A stretch of DNA of 64,000 bases from Curvibacter lanceolatus ATCC 14669 (GTDB taxonomy: Bacteria; Pseudomonadota; Gammaproteobacteria; Burkholderiales; Burkholderiaceae_C), in contig NZ_KB906262.1 of NCBI RefSeq assembly GCF_000381265.1, forward strand, positions 124,001 through 188,000. The letters are read 5' to 3'. The notes under the pieces are model-generated. The model was not told where the DNA came from and did not search any database. It saw nothing but the letters and a program-made list of their open reading frames with translations. Positions 16,859-26,343 of the stretch are shown one piece after another. The translations under genes and the position numbers were made by a program. How positions within the stretch are numbered: position 1 is the stretch's first letter; every line of letters begins with the position of its first letter.

Positions 16859-18295
16859 ATGACCGTGCAAAACCACCTCCAGTTCTACATCGATGGTCAG
16901 TGGGTCGACCCCACCACCCCCGCCACACACGATGTGGTCAACCCCTCCACCGAAGAGGTCTGTGCGCGGATCAGCATGGGCAGTGCCGCGGATGTGCACA
17001 AGGCGGTGGCGGCAGCGCGGCGCGCCTTCGCAAGCTACTCGCAGACCACGCGCGAAGAGCGCCTGGCCCTGCTGGGCCGGGTGCTGGAGGTCTACCAGAA
17101 GCGCTACGGTGACATCGTGGCCGCCATTTCACTGGAGATGGGCGCGCCCCTGTGGCTGTCCAAGGCCGCGCAGGCGGCGATGGGCGTGGCGCACCTGGCC
17201 ACGACCCTAGATGTGCTGAAAAACTTTCCGTTTGAGCAGCTGCAAGGCAGCACCGCGATCGTGCACGAGCCCGTCGGCGTGGTCGGCATGATCACGCCCT
17301 GGAACTGGCCCATCAACCAGATCCTGTGCAAGGTGGCCCCGGCGCTCGCAGCGGGCTGCACCATGGTGCTCAAGCCCTCCGAGGTGGCGCCGCTCAATGC
17401 CTTGCTGATCGCCGAGGTGCTGCATGAGGCGGGCGTGCCGCCCGGCGTGTTCAACCTGGTCAACGGAGACGGCCCCAGCGTGGGCGAAGCGCTGTCGGTG
17501 CACCCCGACATCGACATGGTGACCTTCACGGGCTCCACCCGCGCCGGCATCGCCGTCGCCAAGGCGGCCGCCGACACGGTCAAGCGCGTGGCCCAGGAAC
17601 TGGGCGGCAAATCGGCCAACATCGTGCTGGAAGACGCCGACCTGGAGCGGGCCGTCACACAGGGCGTGCAGGCGGTGCTGATGAACTCGGGGCAGAGTTG
17701 CAATGCGCCCACCCGCATGTTCGTGCCGCGCGCCCGGCAGGCGCAGGCCATGGCCCTGGCCAAGGCGGTGGCCGAGGCCACCCCGGTGGCCGACGCCATG
17801 GCCGAGGGCATGCACATGGGCCCGGTGGCCAGCCAGGCCCAGTTCAGCAAGATCCAGGGCCTGATTCAAAAGGGCATCGACGAAGGGGCTACCTTGGTCG
17901 CCGGCGGCACTGGCCGGCCCCAAGGGCTGAACAAGGGGTTTTTCGTCAAGCCCACGGTGTTCGCCGATGTGCGCAATGACATGATCATTGCGCGAGAAGA
18001 GATCTTTGGTCCGGTCCTGGTCATCATCCCGTACGACAGCGAGGATGATGCCGTCCGCATGGCCAACGACACGCCTTACGGGCTGTCGGGCTATGTGCAG
18101 TCGGGCAGCCTCGAGCATGCGCGGCGTGTGGCCCAGCGGCTGCGCACGGGCATGGTTCATCTGAACGGGGCGGGCCCCGACCCGGCAGCGCCCTTTGGTG
18201 GCTACAAGCAGTCGGGCAACGGGCGCGAGTGGGGCGAGCACGGCTTCCGGGATTTCCTCGAGGTCAAGTCCATCATGGGGGCCGTGGCGGGCTGA
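16859..18295 (+). CDS. NAD(P)-dependent aldehyde dehydrogenase
   Basis: Oxidises an aldehyde to its acid. 478 residues with catalytic Cys281 (NSGQSCNAP), general base Glu247 (QELGGKS), the cofactor motif PWNWPINQ and C-terminal EEIFGPVL. There is no signal peptide, so it acts in the cytoplasm, while its partner dehydrogenase is periplasmic; aldehyde must cross the membrane. A ribosome site (AAGGAGA) lies before the start. It is co-transcribed with the quinohemoprotein alcohol dehydrogenase, giving alcohol to aldehyde to carboxylate. Substrate range is not predictable. Confidence 0.92.
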   Translation: MTVQNHLQFYIDGQWVDPTTPATHDVVNPSTEEVCARISMGSAADVHKAVAAARRAFASYSQTTREERLALLGRVLEVYQKRYGDIVAAISLEMGAPLWLSKAAQAAMGVAHLATTLDVLKNFPFEQLQGSTAIVHEPVGVVGMITPWNWPINQILCKVAPALAAGCTMVLKPSEVAPLNALLIAEVLHEAGVPPGVFNLVNGDGPSVGEALSVHPDIDMVTFTGSTRAGIAVAKAAADTVKRVAQELGGKSANIVLEDADLERAVTQGVQAVLMNSGQSCNAPTRMFVPRARQAQAMALAKAVAEATPVADAMAEGMHMGPVASQAQFSKIQGLIQKGIDEGATLVAGGTGRPQGLNKGFFVKPTVFADVRNDMIIAREEIFGPVLVIIPYDSEDDAVRMANDTPYGLSGYVQSGSLEHARRVAQRLRTGMVHLNGAGPDPAAPFGGYKQSGNGREWGEHGFRDFLEVKSIMGAVAG

Positions 18296-18402
18296 GCCCG
18301 CCCCCGTCCAGGGTGCTGACGCCTTGGGATGGCATGGGCACCGGCGCGATGGGGGCATCCATATCAAGCAAGCCCGACGCCGGCCCGGGCGCCCTGGAGG
18401 CC

Positions 18403-18879
18403 CTAGAGCAGCTTCAGGTGGGTGGTGTTCTTCACCTCTTCCATCACCGCGTAGGTGCGTGTCTCGCGCACCCCCGGCAACTGCCACAGCACCGTGCCGG
18501 CAAAAGACCGGTACGAGGCCATGTCGGCCATGCGGGTCTTGAGCAGGTAGTCGAAGCCGCCGGCCACCATGTGGCACTCCATGATCTCGGCGCGCACCTG
18601 CACCGCGGCCTGGAACTCTTCAAACACATGCGGGGTGGTGCGGTCCAGCAGCACCTCCACAAACACCATCATCCCGGCCCCGAGCTTGAGCGGGTTGAGC
18701 CGCGCCTCGTAGCCCAGGATGTAGCCCTCGCGCGTCAGGCGCTGCACCCGGGCCAGCACCGCAGTGGGTGACAAGGCCACGGACTCGGCAAGCTTGAGGT
18801 TGGAGATGCGCCCGTCTTCCTGCAGCACTTGCAGGATGCGCAGGTCGATGCGGTCGAGGTCGTTGGGGGTGTCGCTCAT
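18403..18879 (-). CDS. Lrp/AsnC-family transcriptional regulator
   Basis: 158 residues. N-terminal helix-turn-helix (DLRILQVLQEDGRISNLKLA, with SPTAVLARVQRLTREGYI as recognition helix) and a RAM domain (MVFVEVLLDRTTPH; MVAGGFDYLLKTRM). The chosen start at 18879 (MSDTPNDLDR) fits family length; an upstream start at 18933 would add 18 unrelated residues. It lies 112 bp past an amino-acid-type binding protein on the same strand, which suggests amino-acid-linked control. Confidence 0.88.
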   Translation of the reverse strand: MSDTPNDLDRIDLRILQVLQEDGRISNLKLAESVALSPTAVLARVQRLTREGYILGYEARLNPLKLGAGMMVFVEVLLDRTTPHVFEEFQAAVQVRAEIMECHMVAGGFDYLLKTRMADMASYRSFAGTVLWQLPGVRETRTYAVMEEVKNTTHLKLL

Positions 18880-18991
18880 GGTCGGGGGCGTGCTGGGCAG
18901 GCCCCGATTGTGCGTCGTCTCAAGCCACCTCAAGCCGCTTCAGGCCACCTCAGGCCGCCGCAGGCCGTCGCATCCGGTGCCAGCCCGGCGT

Positions 18992-20299
18992 TCATTGCGG
19001 GCGCGTCATTCGGCACTCGGTGCCCTGGGCCAGCTCGTTGCCGGTGTACATCGCATCGGTGCGGAAGCCATAGTTCGTGCCCTCCCAGCCCACTTTCACC
19101 GTTTTGCCGTCGACCGGCGCGATGGTGTTGACCACCTGGGGCAGCAGGGCCTGGTGGTCTTCGCCGCGCATGCGCACCGGGCCCACGGGGGTGTCCAGGG
19201 TCAGGTCTTCGAGCGAACGGGCGATCTTGACCGCGTCCAGCGACTGCGCTTTCTGGATGGCCGCGGCCAGGAAACGCGGCGTCATGTCGATGCGGGGCGC
19301 CAGAAACTCCTTGCCGGTGCGGGCCTTGTAGGCCTTGGCCAGGGCGTCGACCCGGGGCGTGCCGGCCTCACCGGGGTGCCACTCGGCCACCCAGGTCAGC
19401 TGGCCCAGCTTGGCCTGCGACACGGCCAGCACGGTGCCCGGGATCGAGCCCGCGCTGTGGTTGAAATAGCGCAGCCCATAGCCGGCATCGCCCGCCGCCT
19501 TGAGCAACAGCGTCATGTCCTGGCCCCAGTTGCCGGTGATCACCGAGTCGGCACCCGCGGCCTTCATCTTGGCCACATAGGGCGAAAAATCCTTCACCCG
19601 CCCGATCGGGTGCAGGGTCTCGCCCACGAACTGGATGTCGGGCCGCGCCAGGCCCACCAGCTCCTGCCCGTAGTGGGCCCATTGCTTGCCGTGGGCGTAG
19701 TCCTGGTTCAGCAGGTACACCTTCTTGACCTCGGGCATCTTCTTGATGGTGTTGGCCATGGCCTTCATCTTCATGGCCGTGTTGGCCTCGAACTGAAAGT
19801 GCCAGAAGTTGCACGATTTGCCGGTCAGGTCGGGGTCGATGGAGGAGTGGTTCAGCACCAGCACCGCCCGATCGGGGTTGCGCTCGTTGTGCTTGGCCGC
19901 GGCCTGCACCAGCGCCGCCACCACCGACGAGCCCGAGCCCCCGGTGACGATGGCGCGGGCGCCCTGGTCGATGGCCGATTGCAGCGCGCTCAGGCTTTCC
20001 TGGGCCGACAGCTTGCTGTCGAACTGCAGCAGCTGCAGCTTCACCGGGCCCTGGCCTGCCACGGCGATGCCGCCCTTGGCATTGATCTCTTCGATGGCGA
20101 ACTGGGTGTGGGTGAGCATCAGCTCGCCCACATTGGCAAACGGCCCCGACAGCGGATCGATGTAGGCCACCTTGAAGGCGACCTCGCCCGGCGCGGCCTG
20201 GGCGTTTGTGGTGAGGCCAGCCAGCAGCAGGGCTGCGGCACTGAGCACATGGCGGCCATATCGGTCATGTCGGCCAGATCGGCGCGGGGGATGGTTCAT
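18992..20299 (-). CDS. ABC transporter substrate-binding protein, branched-chain amino acid type
   Basis: A 435-residue periplasmic type I binding protein (LivJ-like). The signal peptide spans about residues 1-36 and ends ANAQA-like (TTNAQAAPG); then FKVAYIDPLSGPFANVGE, TGGSGSSVVAALVQ and YLLNQDYAHGKQW, the usual ligand-cleft segments. A perfect GGAGACACC precedes the ATG at 20299. No permease or ATPase genes are adjacent, so it must share a transporter encoded elsewhere or act as a sensor. Its place behind the TetR gene raises the possibility of fatty- or aromatic-acid ligands (inference). Confidence 0.85.
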   Translation of the reverse strand: MNHPPRRSGRHDRYGRHVLSAAALLLAGLTTNAQAAPGEVAFKVAYIDPLSGPFANVGELMLTHTQFAIEEINAKGGIAVAGQGPVKLQLLQFDSKLSAQESLSALQSAIDQGARAIVTGGSGSSVVAALVQAAAKHNERNPDRAVLVLNHSSIDPDLTGKSCNFWHFQFEANTAMKMKAMANTIKKMPEVKKVYLLNQDYAHGKQWAHYGQELVGLARPDIQFVGETLHPIGRVKDFSPYVAKMKAAGADSVITGNWGQDMTLLLKAAGDAGYGLRYFNHSAGSIPGTVLAVSQAKLGQLTWVAEWHPGEAGTPRVDALAKAYKARTGKEFLAPRIDMTPRFLAAAIQKAQSLDAVKIARSLEDLTLDTPVGPVRMRGEDHQALLPQVVNTIAPVDGKTVKVGWEGTNYGFRTDAMYTGNELAQGTECRMTRPQ

Positions 20300-20393
20300 G
20301 GGTGTCTCCGGTTTTGGGTGTGAAAGGGCGACCCGGCGGGCCGCCTGAAGGAATCCATCCGCCCGGCTGTTCTCATGCAGCATCCCCGCCTGT

Positions 20394-21047
20394 TCAGGCG
20401 GCCGCTGTACCGCGCCGGCGGCTGCGCCGCAGGCCCAGCACGCGCCAGGCCAGCGGGGCCAGGGTCTGCACCAGCTCCTCGGGGCCCATGCGGCCATCGG
20501 GGCGGTACCAGTTGTACAGAAAGCCGGGCAGGCTGCAGGCCGCCAGGGCGGTGATGCGGGTCTCGTCGAAATCGAACATGCCTTCGCTGCGCCCCTGCTC
20601 CAGCAGGGCGCACAGCCGGTCGTAGAAGTGGTTGGCCAGCTTTTTCTGGGCCACCAGGTACTCGGGGCGGTAGACCTGCGGCTCGCGGTAGGGGAAGAAG
20701 GCCGCCGGGTAGTGCGCCAGCGTGGCGCGGATCAGCCGTTCGATGCCTTCGGTCACCTTTTCATGCGCGGGGCGCGGGTCGTCGGCGGCAAAGTCCATGC
20801 TGGTGAAGCAGGCCACGGCGGGGCGCCAGGACAGCTGCTCGAAGATTTCCAGCTTGTTGTGAAAGTAGTAATAAATGAAAGGCTTGGTCACCCCCAGGCG
20901 CTGGGCGATCTGATCGATGGTGGTGTTGGCATAGCCCTGCTCGGCGAACAGGCCTTCGGCGGCGCGCAGGATGCTCTCGCGCTTCTCGTCGGTGCGGGCG
21001 GTGTCGGCCTTCTGACGGCCACGGGGAGGGGTTGATTTTTTGCTCAT
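20394..21047 (-). CDS. TetR-family repressor
   Basis: 217 residues. The N-terminal DNA-binding domain is clear (RESILRAAEGLFAEQGYANT, then IDQIAQRLGVTKPFIYYYFH), followed by a helical ligand domain. It is divergent from the acyl-CoA ligase gene, and the intervening DNA holds two matching palindromes spaced 21 bp apart, so it probably represses the ligase-carboxylase operon and itself. An acyl-CoA effector is likely by analogy with FadR/PsrA-like TetR proteins (inference). The C-terminus is Arg-rich. Confidence 0.88.
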   Translation of the reverse strand: MSKKSTPPRGRQKADTARTDEKRESILRAAEGLFAEQGYANTTIDQIAQRLGVTKPFIYYYFHNKLEIFEQLSWRPAVACFTSMDFAADDPRPAHEKVTEGIERLIRATLAHYPAAFFPYREPQVYRPEYLVAQKKLANHFYDRLCALLEQGRSEGMFDFDETRITALAACSLPGFLYNWYRPDGRMGPEELVQTLAPLAWRVLGLRRSRRRGTAAA

Positions 21048-21074
21048 GGCCAGATTTTGCCTGTCGCGCGGGTT

Positions 21075-21109
21075 CTACCTTTGGGTAGCATTGTTCTACC
21101 TGACGGTAT
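21075..21109. promoter_or_regulatory. Double operator for the TetR repressor
   Basis: Two copies of CTACC-N4-GGTA(G/T) lie at 21075-21088 (CTACCTTTGGGTAG) and 21096-21109 (CTACCTGACGGTAT), exactly 21 bp apart, or two helical turns. They begin 28 bp upstream of the tetR start and would allow two dimers to bind on the same face. Confidence 0.75.
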
Positions 21110-21237
21110 ATATTGGCAAGCCGCTGATGAGGGGTAAGTCCTATCGCAAACCCTGATGCGTCGCCCGGGCCCGATCCTCATGCCCCGGGCCAGCCCAATA
21201 ACACCCAATAGACCCCCATAACACCCCAGGAGACACC

Positions 21238-22869
21238 ATGGCCCCGACCGCCCAGACCGTGCAGACCCCCGCTGTTGCCGAACTTCCGCTGCACGAACAC
21301 CTGCGTCGCCATGCCCGCGAGCGGCCTGAGGCGGTGGCCTACCTCTGGTATGGGCGCGCCCTCAGCTGGGCAGAGATCGACCGTGCCAGCGACGCCTTTG
21401 CCGCCCGCCTGCAGGCGCTTCAGGTGCAACCCGGCGAGCCGGTGGCCCTGTTCCTGGGCAACTGCCCGCAGTACGTGGTGGCGCATTTCGGCATCCAGAA
21501 GATCGGCGCCATCGTCTGCCCCTGCGGTCCGCTCAACAAGGAGCACGAGCTCAGCTACCAGCTCAACGACCTGCGCGCCCGGGTCATCGTGGCGGCCGAC
21601 AGCTTGCTGCCGGTGGTTGAAAAGGTGCGCGCCCAGACCTCCCTGCAGCAGGTCTTCATGGTGCGCCAGGCCGCCTGGCTGCCGACGGACCCGGCCCTCG
21701 ATGTGCCGCCCGAGTTGCTGGCCTTGCGCGACGCCCCCCTGCCGCTGCCTGCGGGCTGCGAAGACTTCCAGGCCGCGCTCGACGCCGGCGGCCAGCCCGC
21801 GCCGGTGACGATCAGCCTCGATGATGTGGCCCTGATGACCTACACCTCGGGCACCACCGGCCTGCCCAAGGGCGCCATGCTGAGTTACGGCAACGCCTTG
21901 TTCAAGACCGCAGCCGCCTCAAACTGCAACGTGGTCAGCCGTGACGACGTGCTGCTGGCGATTGCCCCGCTGTACCACATCGCCGGCATGGTGATGGGCA
22001 TCAACGTGCCGGTCTACACCGGGGCCACCACCGTGCTGCTGCAGCGTTTCGACCCGCTGGCCACGGCCCAGGCGCTGGCCCGGCACCGTGTCAGCTGGTG
22101 GTACAGCATCGCCCCCATGAACGTGGCGGTGATGCAGGTGCCCGGGGTGCGCGAGCTCGACTTCTCGGCCCTGCGCATGAACCCCGTCACCAGCTTCGGC
22201 ATCACCTTCACCGAAGCGCTGGCGCGCCAATGGCAGGGCCTGGCCCCGAACTGCACCAGCTTCGAGGCCGCCTACGGTCTGAGCGAAACCCACACGGTCG
22301 ACACCTACATGCCGCACGACGCCATCCGCTGGGGCGCGCACGGCAAGGCCGTGCCCGGCAACGAGATCCGCATCGTCGACCCCGAGACCGGTGCCACCCT
22401 GCCCCCCGGCGAAGTGGGCGAGATCACCCTGCGCAGCCCGGGCAATTTCAAGGGCTACTGGAACCAGCCTGAGTCCACTGCCAAGACCCTGCGCCAGGGC
22501 TGGGTCTGGACCGGTGACATGGGCCGGCTCGATGCCGACGGCTACCTCACCTTCATCGGTCGCTTCAAGGAGATGATCAAGGTCTCGGGCTACAGCGTGT
22601 TCCCCGAAGAGGTCGAAACCATCCTGATCAAGCACCCCGCGGTGGCCCAGGCTGCCGTGCTGGGCGTGCCCGACCCCGACAAGGGCGAGGTGGTGCGCGC
22701 CTTCATCGTGCGCAAGCCTGGCACCACGCTCGAGGCCGCTGAGCTGCTGCAGTGGTCGCGTGAGAACATGGCCCCCTACAAGGCCCCGCGTGAGGTCCGT
22801 TTCATCGACGCGCTGCCCGCCACCGGTGCCGGCAAGGTGCTGCGCCGCCTGCTGCGTGACGTGGCCTGA
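21238..22869 (+). CDS. Acyl-CoA ligase (AMP-forming)
   Basis: Activates a carboxylic acid, probably a medium- or long-chain fatty acid, to its CoA thioester using ATP. 543 residues of the ANL family: P-loop TYTSGTTGLPKGAM (about residue 200), AYGLSETH (A5), WTGDMGRLDADGYLTFIGR (A7-A8 hinge) and the C-terminal catalytic Lys in GAGKVLRR. There are no membrane segments. GGAGACACC precedes the ATG. The acyl-CoA carboxylase gene follows after 63 bp, suggesting the product is carboxylated. Confidence 0.9.
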   Translation: MAPTAQTVQTPAVAELPLHEHLRRHARERPEAVAYLWYGRALSWAEIDRASDAFAARLQALQVQPGEPVALFLGNCPQYVVAHFGIQKIGAIVCPCGPLNKEHELSYQLNDLRARVIVAADSLLPVVEKVRAQTSLQQVFMVRQAAWLPTDPALDVPPELLALRDAPLPLPAGCEDFQAALDAGGQPAPVTISLDDVALMTYTSGTTGLPKGAMLSYGNALFKTAAASNCNVVSRDDVLLAIAPLYHIAGMVMGINVPVYTGATTVLLQRFDPLATAQALARHRVSWWYSIAPMNVAVMQVPGVRELDFSALRMNPVTSFGITFTEALARQWQGLAPNCTSFEAAYGLSETHTVDTYMPHDAIRWGAHGKAVPGNEIRIVDPETGATLPPGEVGEITLRSPGNFKGYWNQPESTAKTLRQGWVWTGDMGRLDADGYLTFIGRFKEMIKVSGYSVFPEEVETILIKHPAVAQAAVLGVPDPDKGEVVRAFIVRKPGTTLEAAELLQWSRENMAPYKAPREVRFIDALPATGAGKVLRRLLRDVA

Positions 22870-22932
22870 ACCCCTGATCCCCTGCTTTTTTGCGCCCTGG
22901 CGCATCCCTGTTTCAACCGGTCTGGAGCCCTT

Positions 22933-25900
22933 GTGAGCCATCCTGTGTTTTCCAAAGTCCTGGTCGCCAACCGTGGCGAGGTGGCCTTGCGCATCGTGCG
23001 CGCCCTGCATGAAATGGGCATTGCCAGCGTGGCCGTGCATGCCCAGGACGACGCCCACGCACCCCATGTGCACGCGGCCGACCAGGCCGTGGCGCTGGCC
23101 GCCACCGGCCCGGCCGCCTACCTGGACGCCGCGGCCCTGATCGCCGTGGCGCACGACACCGGCTGCCAGGCCGTGCACCCCGGCTACGGCTTTCTCAGCG
23201 AGCGTGCCGACTTCGCCGAGGCCTGTGCCCAGGCCGGCCTGCGCTTCATCGGGCCCGGCGTGGACACGCTCAACACCCTCGGTGACAAGGCGGCTGCACG
23301 GGCCCTGGCCCAGCGCTGTGGCGTGCCGCTGATGCCGGGCAGCACCGGGGCCGTCACGCTCGAGGCGGCCCAGGCCTTCATGGCGGCCCAGCAGGGCGCG
23401 GGCGTGATGGTCAAGGCCGTGGGCGGCGGCGGCGGGCGCGGCATGCGCGCCGTGCAGCACCCCGACCAGCTGCCCGAGGCCTGGCTGCGCTGCCGCTCCG
23501 AGGCGCTGGCCGCCTTCGGGGTCGAGGGCGTCTATGTGGAGCGCCTCATGACCGGCGCCCGCCACATCGAGGTGCAGGTGCTGGGCGACGGCCACCAGGT
23601 GATGGCCCTGGGCGAGCGCGAATGCAGCGTGCAGCGGCGCTTTCAGAAGCTGGTCGAGGTGGCGCCCAGCCCCTCGCTCACGCCGGGCCTGCGTGCCGCC
23701 CTCACCGAGTCGGCCCTGCGCCTGGCGCGCGAGCTGCATTACCAGGGCCTGGGCACCTTCGAGTTCCTGGTGGACCTGGCCTCGGCGGACCTGCCCTTTG
23801 TCTTCATCGAAGCCAATGCCCGGCTGCAGGTCGAGCACACCGTCACCGAAGAGGTGACTGGCCTGGACCTGGTGCAGCTGCAGATCGCCCTGGCCGGCGG
23901 CCGCAGCCTGGCCCAGCTCGGGCTGGATTCGCTGCGCCCACCCGAGCCGCGCGGCTATGCCGTGCAGTGGCGCATCAATGCGGAAACCCTCAGCGCCGAC
24001 GGCCAGGCCACGCCCGGCCACGGCACCCTGAGCCGTTTCGACCTGCCCACCGGCCCCGGCATCCGCATCGACACCCATGGCGTGGCCGGGGCCAGCCCCT
24101 CGCCGCATTACGACACCTTGCTGGCCAAGCTCATCGTCAGCGCGCGCAGCCCGGTGTTCGCCGATGTGCTGCGGCGCTCGCAGCGCGCCCTGGCCGAGTG
24201 CCGCATTGAAGGCCTGGCCACCAACCTGGGCCTGCTGCAGGCCATCGCGGCCCGGCCCGAGATGGCCAGTCAGCAGATCCACACCCGCTGGCTGGAGCAG
24301 GTGCTGCCCGAGCTGCTGGCCGCCGTGCCAGTGGTCTCCACCTTTCCGCAAGCCTCACCCAGCCAGTCGCCTGCCCCTGCGCCCGCCTTGCCCGAGGGCG
24401 CGGTGGCCGCCCCCATGCCGGCGCGCCTGGTGCAGTTCCATGTGGCGGTGGGCGATGTGCTGCCCGCCGGGGCGCCGCTGGCGGTGCTGGAGGCCATGAA
24501 GATGGAGCACGTGCTGCAGGCCCCGCAGGCCGGCCGCGTGCTGGCCCTGGCGGCGGTGCCGGGCGACTACCTGAGCGCGGGCCAGGCGGTGCTGGTGCTC
24601 GAGCCGGTGGCCGGCGAGCTGCAGGCCCAGGCCGTGCAGGCCACGCTCGACCCGGATCACATCCGCCCCGATCTGCAGCGCGTCATCGACCGCCACGCCC
24701 ACACCCTCGACCAGAACCGCCCGGCGGCCGTGGCCAAGCGCCATGCCCAGGGCGGGCGCACCGCCCGCGAGAACATCGCCGACCTGTGCGATGCCGACAG
24801 CTTCATCGAATACGGCGCGCTGGCCATTGCCGCCCAGACCCGCCGCCGCAGCCTCGAAGACCTGGTGGCCAACACCCCTGCCGACGGCATGGTGACCGGC
24901 ATCGGCAGCGTCAACGCAGCGCAGTTCGGCCCCGAGCGCTCGCGCGCCGTGGTCATGGCCTACGACTACACCGTGCTGGCCGGCACCCAGGGCATGCGCA
25001 ACCACCACAAGACCGACCGCATGCTGGCGCTGGCGCACCAGCTGCGCCTGCCGGTGGTGCTGTTTGCCGAGGGCGGCGGCGGGCGACCGGGCGACACCGA
25101 CATGCCCATCGTGGCCGGCCTCAACAACCACACCTTCAGCCGCTTTGCAGCCCTGTCGGGCCAGGTGCCGGTGGTGGGCATCGTGCACGGGCGCTGCTTT
25201 GCCGGCAATGCCGCCTTGCTGGGCTGTGCCGATGTGATCATCGCCACCGAGGCCAGCAACATCGGCATGAGCGGGCCGGCCATGATCGAGGGCGGCGGCC
25301 TGGGCGTGTTCAAGCCCGAGCAGATCGGGCCCAGCGAAGTGCAGTCGGCCAACGGCGTGATCGATGTGCTGGTGCGCGACGAGGCCGAAGCTGTGGCGGC
25401 GGCGCGTCAGTACCTGTCGTATTTCCAGGGCCCCGTGGCCGACTGGGCTGCGCCGGATCAGCGCCTGCTGCGCCATGCCGTGCCGGAAAACCGCCTGCGC
25501 GTGTACGAGGTGCGCGAGGTGATGCGCGGCCTGGTCGACGAGGGCTCGCTGCTGGAGCTGCGCGCGGGCTTTGGCGCCGGCATGGTGACGGCGCTGGCGC
25601 GCATCGAGGGCCGGGCCGTGGGCCTGATCGCCAACAACCCGAAGCACCTGGGCGGCGCCATCGATGTCGAGGCGGCCGACAAGGCGGCCCGCTTCATGCA
25701 ACTGTGCAATGCGCACGGCCTGCCCATCGTCTCGCTCACCGACACCCCGGGCTTCATGGTCGGCCCCGACATCGAGGCCCAGGCCCAGGTGCGCCATGTG
25801 TGCCGCCTGTTCGTGGTGGCCGCCCACCTCAGCGTGCCCTTTTTTGCCGTGGTGCTGCGCAAGGGCTACGGCCTGGGCGCCCAGGCCATGACCGCGGGCG

Positions 25901-26208
25901 GCTTTGATGCGCCGGTGTTCACTGTCGCCTGGCCCACGGGCGAGTTCGGCGCCATGGGCCTGGAAGGGGCCGTGCGCCTGGGCTTCCGCAAAGAGCTGGA
26001 GGCGGCGCCCGCCGGGCCGGAGCGCGAAGCGCTGTTCAAGCGCCTGGTCGATCAGCAGTACGCCAACGGCGAAGCCATGAACATGGCCGCCACGCTGGAG
26101 ATCGATGCCGTGATCGACCCGGCCGACACCCGCAGCTGGCTGCTGCGCGGCCTGGCCTCGGCCACCCAGCAGCCACACCAGCCGGGGCGGTTTGTGGACA
26201 CCTGGTGA
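22933..26208 (+). CDS. Single-chain biotin-dependent acyl-CoA carboxylase
   Basis: A 1091-residue fusion of all catalytic parts: biotin carboxylase (residues ~5-455; ANRGEVALRIVRAL, ATP loop GGGGGRGMRAV, EANARLQVEHTVTE), biotin carrier (EAMKMEH, biotinyl K523) and carboxyltransferase (~600-1091; both crotonase-like halves, with YTVLAGTQGMRNHHKTDRM and TDTPGFMVGPDIEAQAQV). It would add CO2 to an acyl-CoA. This order matches the single-chain long-chain acyl-CoA carboxylases rather than the multi-subunit acetyl- or propionyl-CoA enzymes. The start is GTG at 22933 with CTGGAG before it. It pairs with the upstream acyl-CoA ligase under TetR control. Substrate chain length is not shown by sequence. 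Confidence 0.9.
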   Translation: MSHPVFSKVLVANRGEVALRIVRALHEMGIASVAVHAQDDAHAPHVHAADQAVALAATGPAAYLDAAALIAVAHDTGCQAVHPGYGFLSERADFAEACAQAGLRFIGPGVDTLNTLGDKAAARALAQRCGVPLMPGSTGAVTLEAAQAFMAAQQGAGVMVKAVGGGGGRGMRAVQHPDQLPEAWLRCRSEALAAFGVEGVYVERLMTGARHIEVQVLGDGHQVMALGERECSVQRRFQKLVEVAPSPSLTPGLRAALTESALRLARELHYQGLGTFEFLVDLASADLPFVFIEANARLQVEHTVTEEVTGLDLVQLQIALAGGRSLAQLGLDSLRPPEPRGYAVQWRINAETLSADGQATPGHGTLSRFDLPTGPGIRIDTHGVAGASPSPHYDTLLAKLIVSARSPVFADVLRRSQRALAECRIEGLATNLGLLQAIAARPEMASQQIHTRWLEQVLPELLAAVPVVSTFPQASPSQSPAPAPALPEGAVAAPMPARLVQFHVAVGDVLPAGAPLAVLEAMKMEHVLQAPQAGRVLALAAVPGDYLSAGQAVLVLEPVAGELQAQAVQATLDPDHIRPDLQRVIDRHAHTLDQNRPAAVAKRHAQGGRTARENIADLCDADSFIEYGALAIAAQTRRRSLEDLVANTPADGMVTGIGSVNAAQFGPERSRAVVMAYDYTVLAGTQGMRNHHKTDRMLALAHQLRLPVVLFAEGGGGRPGDTDMPIVAGLNNHTFSRFAALSGQVPVVGIVHGRCFAGNAALLGCADVIIATEASNIGMSGPAMIEGGGLGVFKPEQIGPSEVQSANGVIDVLVRDEAEAVAAARQYLSYFQGPVADWAAPDQRLLRHAVPENRLRVYEVREVMRGLVDEGSLLELRAGFGAGMVTALARIEGRAVGLIANNPKHLGGAIDVEAADKAARFMQLCNAHGLPIVSLTDTPGFMVGPDIEAQAQVRHVCRLFVVAAHLSVPFFAVVLRKGYGLGAQAMTAGGFDAPVFTVAWPTGEFGAMGLEGAVRLGFRKELEAAPAGPEREALFKRLVDQQYANGEAMNMAATLEIDAVIDPADTRSWLLRGLASATQQPHQPGRFVDTW

Positions 26209-26305
26209 GGTCTTCGCGGCGGGGGGGCGGCCGCTGCTGGGCATCCTGGGGGCGCGGCCGTGCTGTGGGGTGGCGCGCGCGCTTAATCGTGTGGAATCCA
26301 GGTGC

Positions 26306-26340
26306 GCTATACAATTGCTATATACGATCTTGAGGAGGCA
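26306..26340 (+). promoter_or_regulatory. vapB leader with tandem GCTATA repeats
   Basis: GCTATA occurs at 26306-26311 and 26317-26322, one helical turn apart, in the only AT-rich patch upstream of vapB. A strong ribosome site GAGGAGG follows at 26332-26338. The repeats probably include the -10 region and the VapBC operator (inference). Confidence 0.5.
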
Positions 26341-26343
26341 TGT

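Noticed and set aside
21919-24351. An 810-codon minus-strand frame under the ligase and carboxylase
   Set aside because: It spans two unrelated genes and shows only shadow composition.
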